Shown in pieces: positions 36,152-48,181 of a DNA stretch of 64,000 nucleotides. The stretch is from Malachius bipustulatus (taxonomy: Eukaryota; Arthropoda; Insecta; Coleoptera; Melyridae): the NCBI GenBank assembly GCA_910589415.1, contig OU342632.1:40127637-40191636 (forward strand). Direction: 5' to 3'. Within the stretch, counting starts at the first letter, position 1. Every line of letters begins with the position of its first letter. The translations under genes and the position numbers were made by a program. Below the pieces are notes generated by a model. The model was not told where the DNA came from, searched no databases, and worked only from the letters and a program-made list of their open reading frames with translations.

Positions 36152-37043
36152 TTATCTTTTCACCGTTCGATTCGTGAATAGTTACCTTGAACGAGGCATA
36201 TGATGCTGGATGAGATGATTGAAGCATTTCTACCTGCACTTCAGGAAATTCCGGTTTTAGGTAATCAATCATGTTTTCCGCTGTTGTTTCTGGATGAAGC
36301 TTCCACACATGATAAAATCTGTATGTCGGAGCCGCCTTCAGTTTGCAGCTATCACTGGATAGGCCACCAATCACAGGTTTATTAATTGATTTCTTCTTCT
36401 CGAATTTTTTAAAAACCTCAGAAAAAGTTTGACGTGGTTTTTCTTTAATTGAAATTTGTACCGATCTATGATCCTGATTAGGTTTCTGATTGTCAATGTC
36501 ATAATCTTTAAATACTTCACTCTCGTTCTTTGAAGATTTTATCCTTTCTCTGTTGGAAGGTCTCTTATTGGTATTAACCGCTTCTTTGACACTAGTTGTG
36601 GCAACACTGCTTTCCTCATTGTTATAATCTTGAAAATTTTCAGGGAAACTAACCCTTTGAAAAAGATCCTGTTTCAAATACCTCAACTGTTCCTTCAGTG
36701 ATCCAATTAGGTCAGCCTGATTGCTCACAGTTAAAGCCTGAGAACATATAATGGCATCTTTTTGTACGATAATTTCCTTCAGGTAAGCGACTTCAAGTGA
36801 CGATGAATCCACAGCCATGTTCGGTGATTTCTGCATATCAACGTCCCCGACTGCAATCAATTCACTAATACAGCAAATAACTCTCCCATCACTCAGTGTT
36901 TTCACATTTTTCAACAATTTAACACAACTTTGGTGTGATGTAATCCCACACACTATACATTTTATCCCATTTAGGGCTTGTTTCTTACATTTTCTGCAAT
37001 TATTCACCGGCACATCGACAATTCCGTCCGTACCCGGCGACAT
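36069..37043 (-). CDS. LINE-2 ORF1: zinc-finger/RRM nucleic-acid-binding protein
   Basis: The likely start is the ATG at 37043-37041 (MSPGTDG). The frame stays open upstream to 37181, but those residues are hydrophobic and not ORF1-like. Residues 13-45 form a zinc finger (CRKCKK, CIVCGITSHQSC). About residues 85-130 form a coiled coil (EIIVQKDAI, SLKEQLRYLKQDL). A lysine-rich linker follows. The last 90 residues carry an RRM-like domain with FYHVWKLHPETTAENMIDYL, ASFKV and WPAGVRISRFF, the signature of Jockey-type ORF1 proteins. Expected role: packaging element RNA into a particle and acting as a chaperone. It ends ...AEDNN and overlaps ORF2 at the 3' end. No interruptions seen. Confidence 0.88.
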   Translation of the reverse strand: MSPGTDGIVDVPVNNCRKCKKQALNGIKCIVCGITSHQSCVKLLKNVKTLSDGRVICCISELIAVGDVDMQKSPNMAVDSSSLEVAYLKEIIVQKDAIICSQALTVSNQADLIGSLKEQLRYLKQDLFQRVSFPENFQDYNNEESSVATTSVKEAVNTNKRPSNRERIKSSKNESEVFKDYDIDNQKPNQDHRSVQISIKEKPRQTFSEVFKKFEKKKSINKPVIGGLSSDSCKLKAAPTYRFYHVWKLHPETTAENMIDYLKPEFPEVQVEMLQSSHPASYASFKVTIHESNGEKITKTETWPAGVRISRFFLARRKKAEDNN

Positions 37044-37339
37044 CTTGACAATGAATAATGATACATAATTAGGTACATAAAAAAGGGCTAAAAACTGGGT
37101 TGAATGTGTAAAAAAGCTCACGATGGCTGCTTGATTATGCAGCGACAACAAAGTCATACTACAATTGACGTGGACTTTCATGCAAAGGGTTATTGGAGGG
37201 AGGAGGGAGTAATGAAGACTAGTTCTTCGATGAAGCTACTTCGTGATTTAATACAGCAATTTTTGACATCAGATACTATGGAATGCATGAACAGCGTCGA
37301 ACATGAACTTTTTGATTCGTAAGTGAGAAGGAGGATGGG

Positions 37340-37660
37340 TAGCCATCAAGGATCCGGCAGGCCGCTCGGACGAAAACGCTCATCAAGTTTCTATGCGAGC
37401 GTAGAAACTTGACATAGATTGACCATCATGAACATGAGAACATGACTCACTCTACTTTGAAGGAGGAGACTCCACGACGAGAAATAAGAGATCTGCAGTG
37501 CAGCGCTAGCTATCAAGGATTCCGGCGGGCAACACGGACGAAAATGCTCATCAAGTTTATATGCGAGCGTAGGAACTTGACATAGTTTGACCATCATGAA
37601 CATGAGAACATGATTCACTCCATACTTGGCAGGAACATACTCCACGACGAGGAATAAGAG
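37340..37660. repeat. Tandem duplication containing a stem-loop
   Basis: Two copies (37340-37490 and 37507-37660; offset 167 bp) begin TAGCCATCAAGGAT / TAGCTATCAAGGAT and end CCACGACGAGRAATAAGAG. Each holds an inverted repeat. In copy 1 TCAAGTTTCTA and TAGAAACTTGA flank an 8-nt loop (37383-37412) perfectly; copy 2 (37551-37580) has two mismatches. No coding is assigned. Confidence 0.8.
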
Positions 37661-39736
37661 GTTCTTCTTATTATTTCTTCACCAAAGAAACAAAGGTTGA
37701 AAACTCTTCCAATCAAGGCAGATGGTTATGATTTATCAGCAACTTATTTCAGAGATGCCCTTCTATCTCTGCATGCGTCATAGTTCTCACTTAAAAGGAT
37801 TGCTATCATAGCTGATGATAGATGTGAAGAGTGCCCTAATGGAGATGTGTCCTGTGAAGAGATGTGAAGAAGAGCCTTTGCTAAACATGGTCACGATAAT
37901 CATCGCGAGGACTGACACGATCTTCGAAATAACACCACAGCTTTAGCTTTATGGAAGCTGATTTGAAAGACACAAGGAGTACTTATGGCAATCAGGAAGA
38001 ACAGAATTCTTGGATAATAGATAATTAGTTAATGCCGATGCCCCTTCCTATCTTTTTTTCCTTCGAAGGCCGTCTGATTGAGAATCGCCGGAAGCACCTC
38101 AGCCTCATGTGCTTATTGTGCCAAGCCCCCTTTGCTTCATGCCACCAATTCTGTCAGTCTGGTTCCCTGAACTATATAGTTTGTACAGCCCCATCACTGG
38201 ATGAGTTTCATATTCTTCCGGACTCATTTTTGGTTGTCCCTTCCTACCTTACTCAGGACTGGAGAACTAATACTATAATGCTCGCAGTCATGCCCGTGAG
38301 AAAACAAGACAATATGTTAGTTCTTCTGCAGATACTCATGGTTTCCTTACTCCCTTAGTTTGCTTGTGTGACGTTGCATTCTACATTGAAAATTGACCGT
38401 TTTTAATAGGAGCTGCTTGCCCGAAAGGTGGGCAAGAAAGTTTGAGTTGAAAAATAGAAGAAGCCCAGACATAAATAGTTTTAGGTTGAACTTGCCAGCA
38501 GACTCAGTTTCTTATCATTCGAGGAATGGCGTTAAGGTTCAGAGGCACAAGAAGAAAAATAAGGAGTTTTGGATAAAAAGATAGTGCTAGTTTTCTCTAC
38601 TTTATTTTTAATTGAAATTTCGTTAATTTATGTACGAAAATTAAATTACAGAGTTTAACACCTATAATATTATTTTTCAAGTATGAAAACTTTTCACATT
38701 TTTTCACACTGTTCAGATGAATTTCGAAAAGAAGTTTAAGTGAGAAGGTGCAACGAAACAATCATACTAAATAATATGAACCGATCCTCGTATATAAATA
38801 AATATGAGCGGTTTTAACTGGAGGATCAACATCAGGAGCCGGAGCCAGGACCGACAGTTCGCGGTTACCTTCAACGCTGTGAAGATAACGTGAAGATTAT
38901 AAAGCGGATACACAAATAGGAAGAGAAGATGTGGTCAGAGAGATTTTCTAGTAAATAACTTTTATCAAACAACACGCTCAAATAAATAAGTCGTTTCGAA
39001 ATTAATCTCGTTGAATTCTTTTGCCATACCCAGTGACCACTGATTTACTTTTTTTTACCGGAAAAAATCATTTCAGTTTTATCAAATATCCAAAGCCCCA
39101 ATACATAAAAAGAGAATTTCGTGAGAAGTTTCATGACGCACATACGCGAGAAATCCCCGAAAGAACCCCACCTGACGTCATGCTGCACGCGGTGACTAAC
39201 AATCCCTTCATTTCCTGACACAAGATATAAAGGGTGCGGTGCTCACATTGCGGATTACAGATGTAGAAATTAAATAATTTGGCCGTTAAGAAATTAGGGA
39301 AACTTAATTAATTATTTCATTAGGAATGTATATCAGAATGATAAGGGGAAGTTAAATTTTTATCCAAATGTTAAAACTACAGTTGATTATGCATATCAGC
39401 TTTGATAAGCCTGAAGAAACGAAGTCTCGGAGACTTAAACCGTTTGCTGCAAGTTGTAATATCTTCTTGTAAACAGTCCTTGGCTAATTAAAAGTTTTTT
39501 TTAACAAGGTTTAGCAGTCTGTCAGCTAAGGTTTTCTACTATAGCAGGTCTCTGGAGCCGAGTTGTTCCAGGACTGATGGAGGCTGCTCCAATATGAATC
39601 TATGCCACCAGAATATATTATAGGTGTTTTTTGACCATAAGTGCGTTAGAAAGGCAAATGGACCTAAGAGTATGAAGAGCGTATCGTACCTGCTGCATGA
39701 TCTGCACCTGCTCGGCAAAGAAAGAGAGCAACTCTA
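37661..39736. other. No gene recognised; TATA-like promoter motif
   Basis: Several frames of 60-108 codons (38032-38358, 38393-38584) look unlike known proteins. TATATAAATA at about 38790, followed by a slightly GC-richer 100 bp and AATAAATAAG, recalls an LTR or promoter, but no repeat partner is visible. Confidence 0.3.
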
Positions 39737-40490
39737 TACAGGGTGTCCCAAGATTTCTTTATCAAGGGATATCCGCGTTATTTAAAAAAATAAACAAATG
39801 AAATTCGGGAAATTTCAACCATACCCCTAAGGCTTTGCAGCTGCACCCTCAATTCCGCTTTACGCCTTTCCACCCTTTAAGTAATCATCCCCTACTTTTT
39901 TTTTCAAATGACACCCCCATATTTTTTTTGCTCGACAGGATTGTTGACTTCTTTCTGAATACAATGTCACACGATTTTTTTAAATCGAGACATATCTAGC
40001 ACGCCGAAAACAATATAATATCATAACAAACGAGGGTCGTCAAGGAGTAATAATTAACATTTAATATGACATTAAAACCACAGAAGCAATTATTATTATT
40101 AACGCCTATACCAGTAACACCGGTATTACTAGTTAAGGTAGTTGGAGGAAACATTAACACAAAAAACAAGCAATTGCAACTCCTTGACAACCCTCGTTTG
40201 TTTTGATATTATATTGTTTTCGGCGTGCTAGATATGTCTCGATTTGAAAAAATCGTATGACAATATATTCAGAAAGAAGTCAAGAATCTTGCCGAGCAAA
40301 AAAAATATGGGGGTGTCATTTGAAAAAAAAAAGTAGGGGATGATTACTTAGGGGTGGAAAGGCGTAAAGCGGCATTGAGGGTGCAGCTGCAAAGCCTTAG
40401 GGGTATGGTTGAAATTTCCCGAATTTCATTTGTTTATTTTTTTAAATAACGCGGATATCCTTTGATAAAGAAATCTTGGGACACCCTGTA
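39737..40490. repeat. Foldback element, family F copy 1
   Basis: Ends TACAGGGTGTCCCAAGATTT and AAATCTTGGGACACCCTGTA. The arms (about 39737-40045 and 40182-40490) are nearly identical inverted copies over 300 bp. A spacer of about 135 bp sits between them and contains CCAGTAACACCGG. No coding capacity. A second, older copy lies at 52331-54293. If transcribed it would form a long hairpin RNA. Confidence 0.88.
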
Positions 40491-41979
40491 GAGTCTACAG
40501 GGTGTACAGTGTAGACTATAATAACGCCAACCAAAGAGGGTCAAGAGAGAGAGAACGAACAATATCAACTGTTTGCGTTTAATTAAGGAAAGAAATGTGG
40601 TGTTGAAAATATGGGGCTGATATAACCGAATGAATAATTAAGATAAAATTGTAGGAAATGCGGATTATTAAAAGGAATGCGTAATGTAAACTTACGTTTT
40701 TGAAGTAATTTCAGTTGAGAGTAGAATGCGTAGGTAGGTACGGAAATATGCGAGCGACGCGGAAGGCCGCGTATATATGTAAACACTCTAGTTGCAGAAT
40801 GGAGTCAAAGATGATGCGATCTCAACGGAGGACGAACTTCGAATCTTCTCCTGTGTCCTTTCCCTGCGAAGAAAGGCGAGAGGACCGATTGCAGTTCTTG
40901 TTTTGGATTGTTTATCCAATATCTGACGGAATGTAGCAGTAGATGTTCAAGCTACATATCTCAAAAGAATAAAGAAGACGGGGGAGGACGCTGTGTGGAT
41001 GATGTGCGAAAAAACACGCAATATTCGGATGACCATGTTGAGAAGAGGCAGAAAAGAAATCTAGAAAAACACATGGGGTGCGAAATAGACAAAGAAAACA
41101 TTGTGGAAATTATGCGGAGGGACGAAGAAAACGGGGAAGATATCGGAAGATATATTACCATGACTATGAAGGTCAGAGAAGATAGACAGAGAGAGAGAGA
41201 GCGAGACAAGGGACAACAAAAGATGCAATAATAGAATAAAGCGATAGACAACCATTGTACCGATGTTATCCTAATAAGGCCGTTCTGGGATGATGGCTCA
41301 GAGCAGAGGAAATGGTTCTTTAATGGATATACGTGAACACGGAGACCTAAACTCGGGAAGAAGTAGATTGAGAACTCTCTCCGCTACTTCATAAAGCATT
41401 TCCCAAAACCCCCGAAGGAAAAAGGACTCATATCGATGTTGGACGACACGAAAGTTGGTCTCTTGAAAATAAATAAAAGAAAACGAAAAACTTTCTCGTC
41501 TTCTTCGTTAGAGTCTGCATACTGGTTCATCTCTAAAGACCCCAAAGCCGATTTCAAGGTGGCATTGCCCTGATGTGAGAAGTCCCACAACTGTTCTAAT
41601 CTGCGTTCTATTTATGGATCGTTGCCAAAATTTTGAGCTGCTTCGTTCATCATTGAATTGGTATGAGCTTTGTGTTGTTTTCGTAGTACCAAACAGTGGT
41701 TCAAGTCTAATAAAAATACAGATAAGACTCCTTTTCTGGATAGTTCATCTGCAGCCTCCATGCTGCATGTGGTCTTAGACCCAACCAAGTTTCAGGTAGG
41801 TACCTTCTTGTTGTTTGGTATATCAATGAACTCTTACAAGTACCCCCAAACCAACTTTAATCTGTTTTGGTATAGGCATGCAGGGGTTTCAAGACTTGCC
41901 TGACTCTCGGAGAGAATAGAGAATTCTCATACTCTCTTCAGCATATGGGGCTAACCTAACCACAACAGCACATACATGA
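40491..41979. other. No gene recognised; purine-rich stretch
   Basis: CTACAGGGTGTACAG follows the foldback directly. 40960-41230 is purine-rich (AGAGAGAGAGAGCGAGA) and gives a charged 107-codon frame that looks compositional, not conserved. Confidence 0.4.
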
Positions 41980-42420
41980 TTTTGATTTCTATGCTTTACC
42001 AACTGATGACCTTCTCCACGCCATCAGGTCTATGGTTGTCTATGATTTTCTATGGGTGCAGGTCCAGATCAGTTTTGCTTCTAAGATAATCCCCAGGTAC
42101 TTGACCTTAGTTTTCAGAGCTGCAGTCATTGGAGATGATGCAGATGTGGAGGTTGAACTCCTGCAAATTTAATCATGCAAAGGAATTCAGAACACGGCTT
42201 CTTCAAGGTTTAAAGGAATTTATAGACACCTTATAAGCTATGCCTCCACAATCTTCCTTTGCAACAATTGCAACAGCCTCAAAGCCCTTTGTATGAAGAA
42301 CGAAATAATCTTATCATATATGTAGTCAAACCTGGGTCTATTATTCTTTGTCATTTAGCTTGCTTTTAGGTCATCCACCACCCATTTCCCACAGAAAGAG
42401 ATTCCCTGCGAATATTGTTT
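41980..42420 (-). pseudogene. LINE reverse-transcriptase thumb remnant
   Basis: On the minus strand about 42115-42065 reads KTKVKYLGIILEAKLIWTC, the conserved VKYLGVILD..L.W block just after the palm of non-LTR reverse transcriptases. Upstream (42290-42240) a frame with KALRLLQLLQRKI resembles the segment that precedes it in I/R1-like elements. Stops interrupt both sides and no YADD is visible. It is an isolated decayed fragment, possibly from the same family as the pieces at 44440 and 48750. Confidence 0.5.
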
Positions 42421-43009
42421 GGCAAAAGTGACTCTCAATGTCTCACCAAACATACCTTGCCTTCCACCATGGCATTTAGCCACCTTCGTTGTGGGGAAAC
42501 CTATATGCATCATGCTTTACTCTTGCAGTGAATATAGCAAGTGTAACCTCTATATCAATAGCAAACCCGAGGATGTTATTTCTTTGTTGTTCTGTATGCT
42601 ATTGATCCTCACATTGATTAACGAAGAACCGGTTTACATGATTTTTCTGATTCATCCAAAAGCTTATTGTTCCTGCATGGTTCAGTGGCATATATCTAAT
42701 GATGTCAGGGCAGCTTGAGGTTCTTCCTATAATTTGTTTTCTTTCAGTAAAATAAATCAGAAGATCTGTAGGTACCTACCAACAGCTTCTTCAATTAAAT
42801 CTTCCTGGGAGTATTCAAAATACCGGTGAATGACCGAAATCGTTATTAAATAAAGAAAAAAATAGCTTTCTGAAATCAGAAAACTTAATAAGAGCTTCCT
42901 GCAGTACTGTAGATCCAATTCTGCGAATTGTTATCTCAACCCACCCAACCCCCTCATAATGTTAGCCGAATTTTCCAATTCATGTCGCTTCGTTTGATAT
43001 AATATACTA
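42421..43009. other. No gene recognised
   Basis: A 99-codon plus frame (42419-42718) is rich in Leu/Ile/Cys but resembles no family I know. It may belong to the neighbouring LINE debris in another frame. Confidence 0.35.
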
Positions 43010-43350
43010 AACGGACCGTCCACCCTGTATGTCGGAAACAGGATAAAGCCGTCGTCGTAGGGGCGGCTCCGAAGCCTCAGATATAGAGCGACATCCATGA
43101 TGGTGAGCGCGAGCGACAGGTGCGGGCCAGGTCGATATCCGGGAGCAAAGCATCGTTCCTGTCGCTATGGCGACGACTCCGCGACCCCCGGGATATGCTC
43201 GCCCGTGCCTGCTCCCATTCGGCCGCATCCATTATTCATGGCCTGCCCGGACAGTTGCCCCTCCCGCCGCCGCCCGCATCTGGGAACGGCTGCTTGCCGC
43301 AGTCCTCGAACGGGCGCTGTCTCGCTGACCCACCACGCTAGCCACTAGAG
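43010..43350. other. CpG-rich islet
   Basis: The most GC-rich block of the window. It is flanked by element ends pointing away from it (CACCCTGTA at about 43021, TACAGGGTG at about 43369). Includes CGACGACTCCGCGACCCCCGG and CATTATTCATGG. Overlapping open frames on both strands reflect base composition. Could be a promoter, enhancer or untranslated exon. Confidence 0.4.
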
Positions 43351-44439
43351 CTAACTCTCTGCAGTTTTATACAGGGTGAACGAGTTTATCGTCTTGGTAT
43401 TGACTGGATCTTTTTTAGCATCTTTTGTCTTTTCTTTCTAAAGTCTCTGCATAATATGCCGCCTTCAACCGCAACGGAATTTTGAAACTTTCCTTCCCAA
43501 GTTAAGAGACTATTATTATTCACTAGCATCCATGCCTGTTTTAAGACGCAATTGCTTAACTTTTGTATTTTTTGCCTCCCCTGTTATTGTACCTACCTAG
43601 ATTCATACATTATGTCGGGTGACGTTGTTTATCTAAAATATTGAAAATGAAAAGATAATCAAAATAATTGCGATCAAAAATATGAAGATCAAAGTATGAC
43701 CTCTTCATAGAATATAAAATTCTAACGCATTTACCTACTGCATTGAAGAATAAAACTTCTTGCCCTTCTTCATTACGTAGGATTACATGGAAATTCTGAT
43801 GGAAGACATTCCCGGGGTTTAGCTTAGATATCCATATCCTTCTTAGAACATCCTGCATCCTGCAAGGCAGTCAAGCGAAGCCCTGCAAATGGTGTTGGTG
43901 TAATGCATAGACTAAGTAGAACATTTTTGTTATTTGTGATGACCTGGCGACAGTTACTCTTATTATCAAAAATAATAGGAAGATGATATTTTGACATCTG
44001 ATTTAATATCAATATCTTGATAAAAAGGTGAGACTGGTAGCCTTCCTGCATATAACAAAGGCGCGTGCCCAGGGGACCAGCTGCTGTTCTTGCACGGTAA
44101 CGGTCGGAGCACGCAACCACAGATCGACTCACCGTTGGCCCTCCCGAAGGTTTTTTATTATTGAACACCGGAGATCGCGAGAGTGTATCTCGTAACAGCT
44201 GTTGCCATATCTTTAAGGTAACTGGGTAACTCTTTCACGTTTTAATGTTAATTAGGCAGTCAGCTATTTTATATACAGGGTGACCGTTTTTCGAGGCTAA
44301 CCATGGATATCTCGCTTATCAGTAGAGATACGAGGTTGGTTAAATTGGGACAAAGTTGCGTATTTTTATGCCGAGTAATAATCTGAAAAAAATTCAGGAT
44401 ATTTGTGATCAAATTTCATCAGAAATTTGTATAATCAAC
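43351..44439. other. No gene recognised; fragment of a TACAGGGTG repeat
   Basis: 44272-44400 begins TATACAGGGTGACCG and resembles 57728-57870 over about 120 bp (both with AGAGATACGA and CTGAAAAAAA). They are therefore two fragments of one dispersed repeat. The rest is unassigned. Confidence 0.45.
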
Positions 44440-45960
44440 ACCATTATACTGATGGAAGACGTGTCTCTGGATCTGGATCTGGGTTGCAGAGAGGGTTAAT
44501 TCTCACTGGGCACCTAGGCCTCTATTGGGCCCTTTGTACCTCCTCTCGAGTGGAGATCAGCACCCTCCCTCCCACCTACTCATCCTCCAACCCATCCGAT
44601 TGCTCGGATGTACAAAAAGACGAGCCCCGGCGGGGTCTGTTCAATTCTCGCCATGTTAGGCCAGACTTCCTTTCAATATGGACTGCAGATATTTACACTG
44701 GCAGAGCACATCATGGTCTGTAGTTTCGTCTTCTTCTGCACACCCTGCACTTTGGATCCCGTGTTATTTCGAATGTTCAAGGTGTTTATTTAACCAGCAG
44801 TGGCCGGAGTAATTACCTCTCTTAAGCTTGTTCTTGATATCTGCAGGAGATATTTCGCCCTTTAAGGGTAGTAGAGCTAGTAATTGTTATAATCTACCTT
44901 GGCGGCATGTATTTTGGTTTCACCATATTTTTACGTTTTCTTGGGATTATATCTTTTATAAGGGATCTGATAGCAGTTTGTTCCCCCTGACCTTTGCACA
45001 AATGATTCAGGACCTACAGCGTTAAATTTTGACCCATTTCCGAGCCAGCTGATCTCCTATTGGATTATCTTTATCTTCACCATACCCTTTATACAAGGAT
45101 ACAAGTTATGCAGTGTTGTGCAGAAATGATAGTTCATCCGAGGCCTCAGCGCATTCTATTACAAGGCCAGAAGCTATCCTGGGATTGTTTACGCTTAACA
45201 GCACACATTTATATTTGGTCGACTTTGCACATTCCTGTTTTCGATGTTCCCATCAATTCCGCTTGGAAAAAAAAGTTGCTGTGTTTTCCTAGGGGTGTAG
45301 TAATTATTTTGAGATCTGGTTCCTGTGAAGTAAACTTCTACACCGAATCCGTTTTTTGTTTTAGGGCCGGCAAGTGTACCTCTCTTCAACTGTGCCTCTC
45401 TTAGGCTGCAAGTGTGTCTCACTAGTCTCTCCCTCTACTATTTCACAAGCCTCTTTGTAATCCGTGTGCATCAGATCCCCTTGCCATTTCCTCTAAATTA
45501 TATCTCAAATATGAAGTCGTCTTTCCACTCGAGAAGGTAATGGGTGTTAACGTCCATAAATCCACCTGAATCGAAAAATTAGTCACGGCAATAAATGCCG
45601 AACTGCAGTACCAAGAATTTTACAAGTGTTAAGTTAACATTACAACAATTTATGATGTATCTTCTAGTGTCTTAAGACTCTTTGTACGTTTTCAAGTGTA
45701 AGATTTCAGACATGCCATTATTTGGGTACGCTCTAGTTATGCTTTCGCTGTTATTTGTCTCGCTTTGGACCACCAGACAAGTGAGAGGTATTGGTCCTAC
45801 TATAGCAGTATATGTCCACAGAAAGATTTTGTGTGACAGGCCCGATGTCTTCCTATCAGTCTGCCACATTGCCATAGTGCCATGCATGCTTTTTCTGTTT
45901 TGGTTTCAATTTGTTTTTTCCAGCTTAACTTTTGACCGAGGACCACTCAAATGAATTTTA
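44440..45960 (-). pseudogene. I/R1-like LINE ORF2 fragment: RT thumb and RNase H
   Basis: Reading the minus strand from 45960: the thumb region with CHTKSFCGH and YTAIVGPIPLTCLV (typical YTAIVRPILTYG). Next comes an RNase H domain (KTKNGFGVEVYF, FFSKRN in place of VFQAEI). Then the RNase H end shifted by stops (GNGSKFNAVGPESF), GHCWLNKHL and the zinc finger EEDETTDHDVLCQC. The 3' UTR has GGCCTAGGTGCCC near 44510. Order and motifs match the C-terminal half of RNase H-bearing non-LTR elements. The 3' part is the same family as 8660-9345. Many stops and frameshifts; dead copy, 5' truncated. Confidence 0.75.
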
Positions 45961-48181
45961 CCAATTTTAATTTGTTAAGTTTTTTTTTCATGGTGATAGG
46001 ATCAATTCAGTCTTCAGTGAATTGACTGTGGTGAGTGTTCATTACACCAGTTTGTGATGCTGATGATCACCAGAGAGACATTTTGCATGATCAGTTCACA
46101 TAAAAGCTCACGAGATTACCAATTATCGAGATACAGAGATCATCCGAAATTCCTCATATCTGAGTGTAGGAAAATCCTAGCTTTTTGGACAACACTACTG
46201 ATGGAAGAAGTGATTGAGCAGCACAGGAAGAGATTGGAAGAGCTCCTTGACTAGAAAGATGACCCCTCCTAAACCACATCGCTTATTTTCTCTGGAACAT
46301 CTAAAGTCTTAGGTCCTTATTGACTGATGATTTGAAGATTTATACTGTAAAGTTTAGAGGACTAATTAAGTCACTTGAATACATCTAAAGGACTTTTGTA
46401 AGCGCACCCCTACCATTTTTATTTGACACATACTTGACCTAATCAGGCTTATTGCCGTTATTTAAGGTAATTTTTTGTCAAAGGAAATCATGTTCTTAAC
46501 TGTGTAGAGAAGACACTATAGTCCATCCACTCTTGTAAGTAGTGTTTAGTCATAAACAAATTTTTGTGAAGGGGTAGTGAATTTGCAGTTTTGCAGTGAA
46601 TTAGTCGGAAACGGTAACCGAACGACCGATCCCCACCGGGTGATCATCTATAGCAACTCTTTGTTTTTGGCAGCATTGCGATAATAAGAGGTCAGCTGAT
46701 TCAGTTATTGTCGAACTTATTCAATTTCAATAATGATTTTCGGCAAAACTTTTCAGTTAAATGCCAAATTTTGACAGTCTGATTTAATTTCTTGCCAACT
46801 TTTTGGGAACAAAAACAAGCCTTCCTCTTGTTATATTTTGCTTTAGGAATGGAAAACTAATGCAGTAACATAGCAAGCATGAAAAATTCCAAAAGCCCTT
46901 ATGACCACTTTCTTGAAAACGATGATCCTGTAGCAGGATTGTTGTGGAAAGGGAGCGTTTCGCCTTGGCACACCATGAAGGTCGCTCTTTGATGGGTTGC
47001 TTTTCTGCTCTAGGTATTTGCTCATATCCAAAGATTTTGTTGTTTTGTGTGCTACTTTTTTGGTCACCAATTACTAGATTAGTTCAAATATGCAAATTAT
47101 TTAATAATAAACTTCATCCTTGTGTTAAAAATAGACTCGTTTAAAATGCATAAGACTGGCAACACGGTGATGGGAGTCAATTCTCTCCATGAGACGGCTG
47201 CTCTGTCTCATTAGATGATGTAATGAGATAGGCCAGCAGCTCGCATCATCACGTCCATCAGGGGTGGTTATACCCGTAGCACACGTGCCGTTTATTACCC
47301 CATAGCCTATACTGGACGATCGGTTGATTACCTTTACCTGAAGACTGACTTATTATTATTACTCACACCGCGCGGTCGCTGCCGCCACCGACATCTGTTC
47401 CTTCGCCGCTGTCTCTTCGTGGAACAGCAGACGCCCTGCTACCCAACGTTAAAGCATGTAATAAGTAATTGCAGGTATAATTACACTTACCTCAATTATA
47501 CATACAAAAGAAAATAACGTATCTACTTCAAGAATATGAGGCGATAATCTTATCGTTTAGTTTAGAATATTAAATAACTGCAGTAAGTAGGTAGGTACCT
47601 AAATACCTATAATGTAATAGCTGTCTGAGTGTAAAAGGTATATCAAGTACTTGTTATATAATAGCAATAATATTTCTAAGAAATGAAGAATCGTAAATAG
47701 GATACTTCAATAGTTGCAATAAGATACGTGATGAGATATTTATTTATCTCGTTTGAAATATTTAAATGCTGCAGTTAAATAAAACAAACAAAATACTCCA
47801 CGCAATTCTGCTATTTTCGGTATATAAGGCAGGATTTTTTTTCTCAACACATATCAGCAGAATGTATCTACCTACCTATCCATATTACAAAATATAAGAA
47901 ATTTAAACCACAAAGGCCTTAAATTCACTTTTAAGTTCTTTTTTTTTTGATTCCATTAAATATTAAAAATAGTTTAAAAAACTAAAATAAGATTTGTTCA
48001 TGCAAAAAGTTATTCATATTTTGCAAGCAGGGAATTAATTAAAGTTATTTATCTTTCTAATTTGGAAATATTTTATTAAAAAACCACAAAAAAAAAAACA
48101 ATAAATTGAGATTTGTATATAGCCAATATTTGTTTTATTTTCTAATTATTCAATAAAAAGTTATAAAAAGCTAGCTAGAAA
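45961..48181. other. No gene recognised; TATA-like motif
   Basis: TATATAAGG at about 47821, followed after about 30 bp by CTCAACACATATCAGCAGAATG, has core-promoter geometry. The ATG gives only a short peptide. 47160-47450 is mildly GC-rich. Other frames (46054-46254, 46944-47144) cannot be assigned. Confidence 0.3.

Larger units (their letters stand above)
33039..37100 (-). mobile_element. LINE-2: structurally intact Jockey-type non-LTR retrotransposon
   Basis: Minus-strand element with uninterrupted ORF1 (37043-36069) and ORF2 (to 33248), a 3' UTR of about 180 bp and an ATT microsatellite tail at 33072-33040. Domain order is a zinc-finger/RRM-like ORF1 protein, then endonuclease, reverse transcriptase and the typical Jockey C-terminus. 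No RNase H follows. Both frames being open end-to-end, beside a badly decayed LINE-1, suggests a young copy. The 5' end is not defined; upstream DNA to about 37180 stays open in the ORF1 frame. No flanking duplication could be identified by eye. Confidence 0.88.

Noticed and set aside
40908..41231. Charged 107-codon frame
   Set aside because: Purine-rich composition explains the missing stops; no motif or homology recognised.
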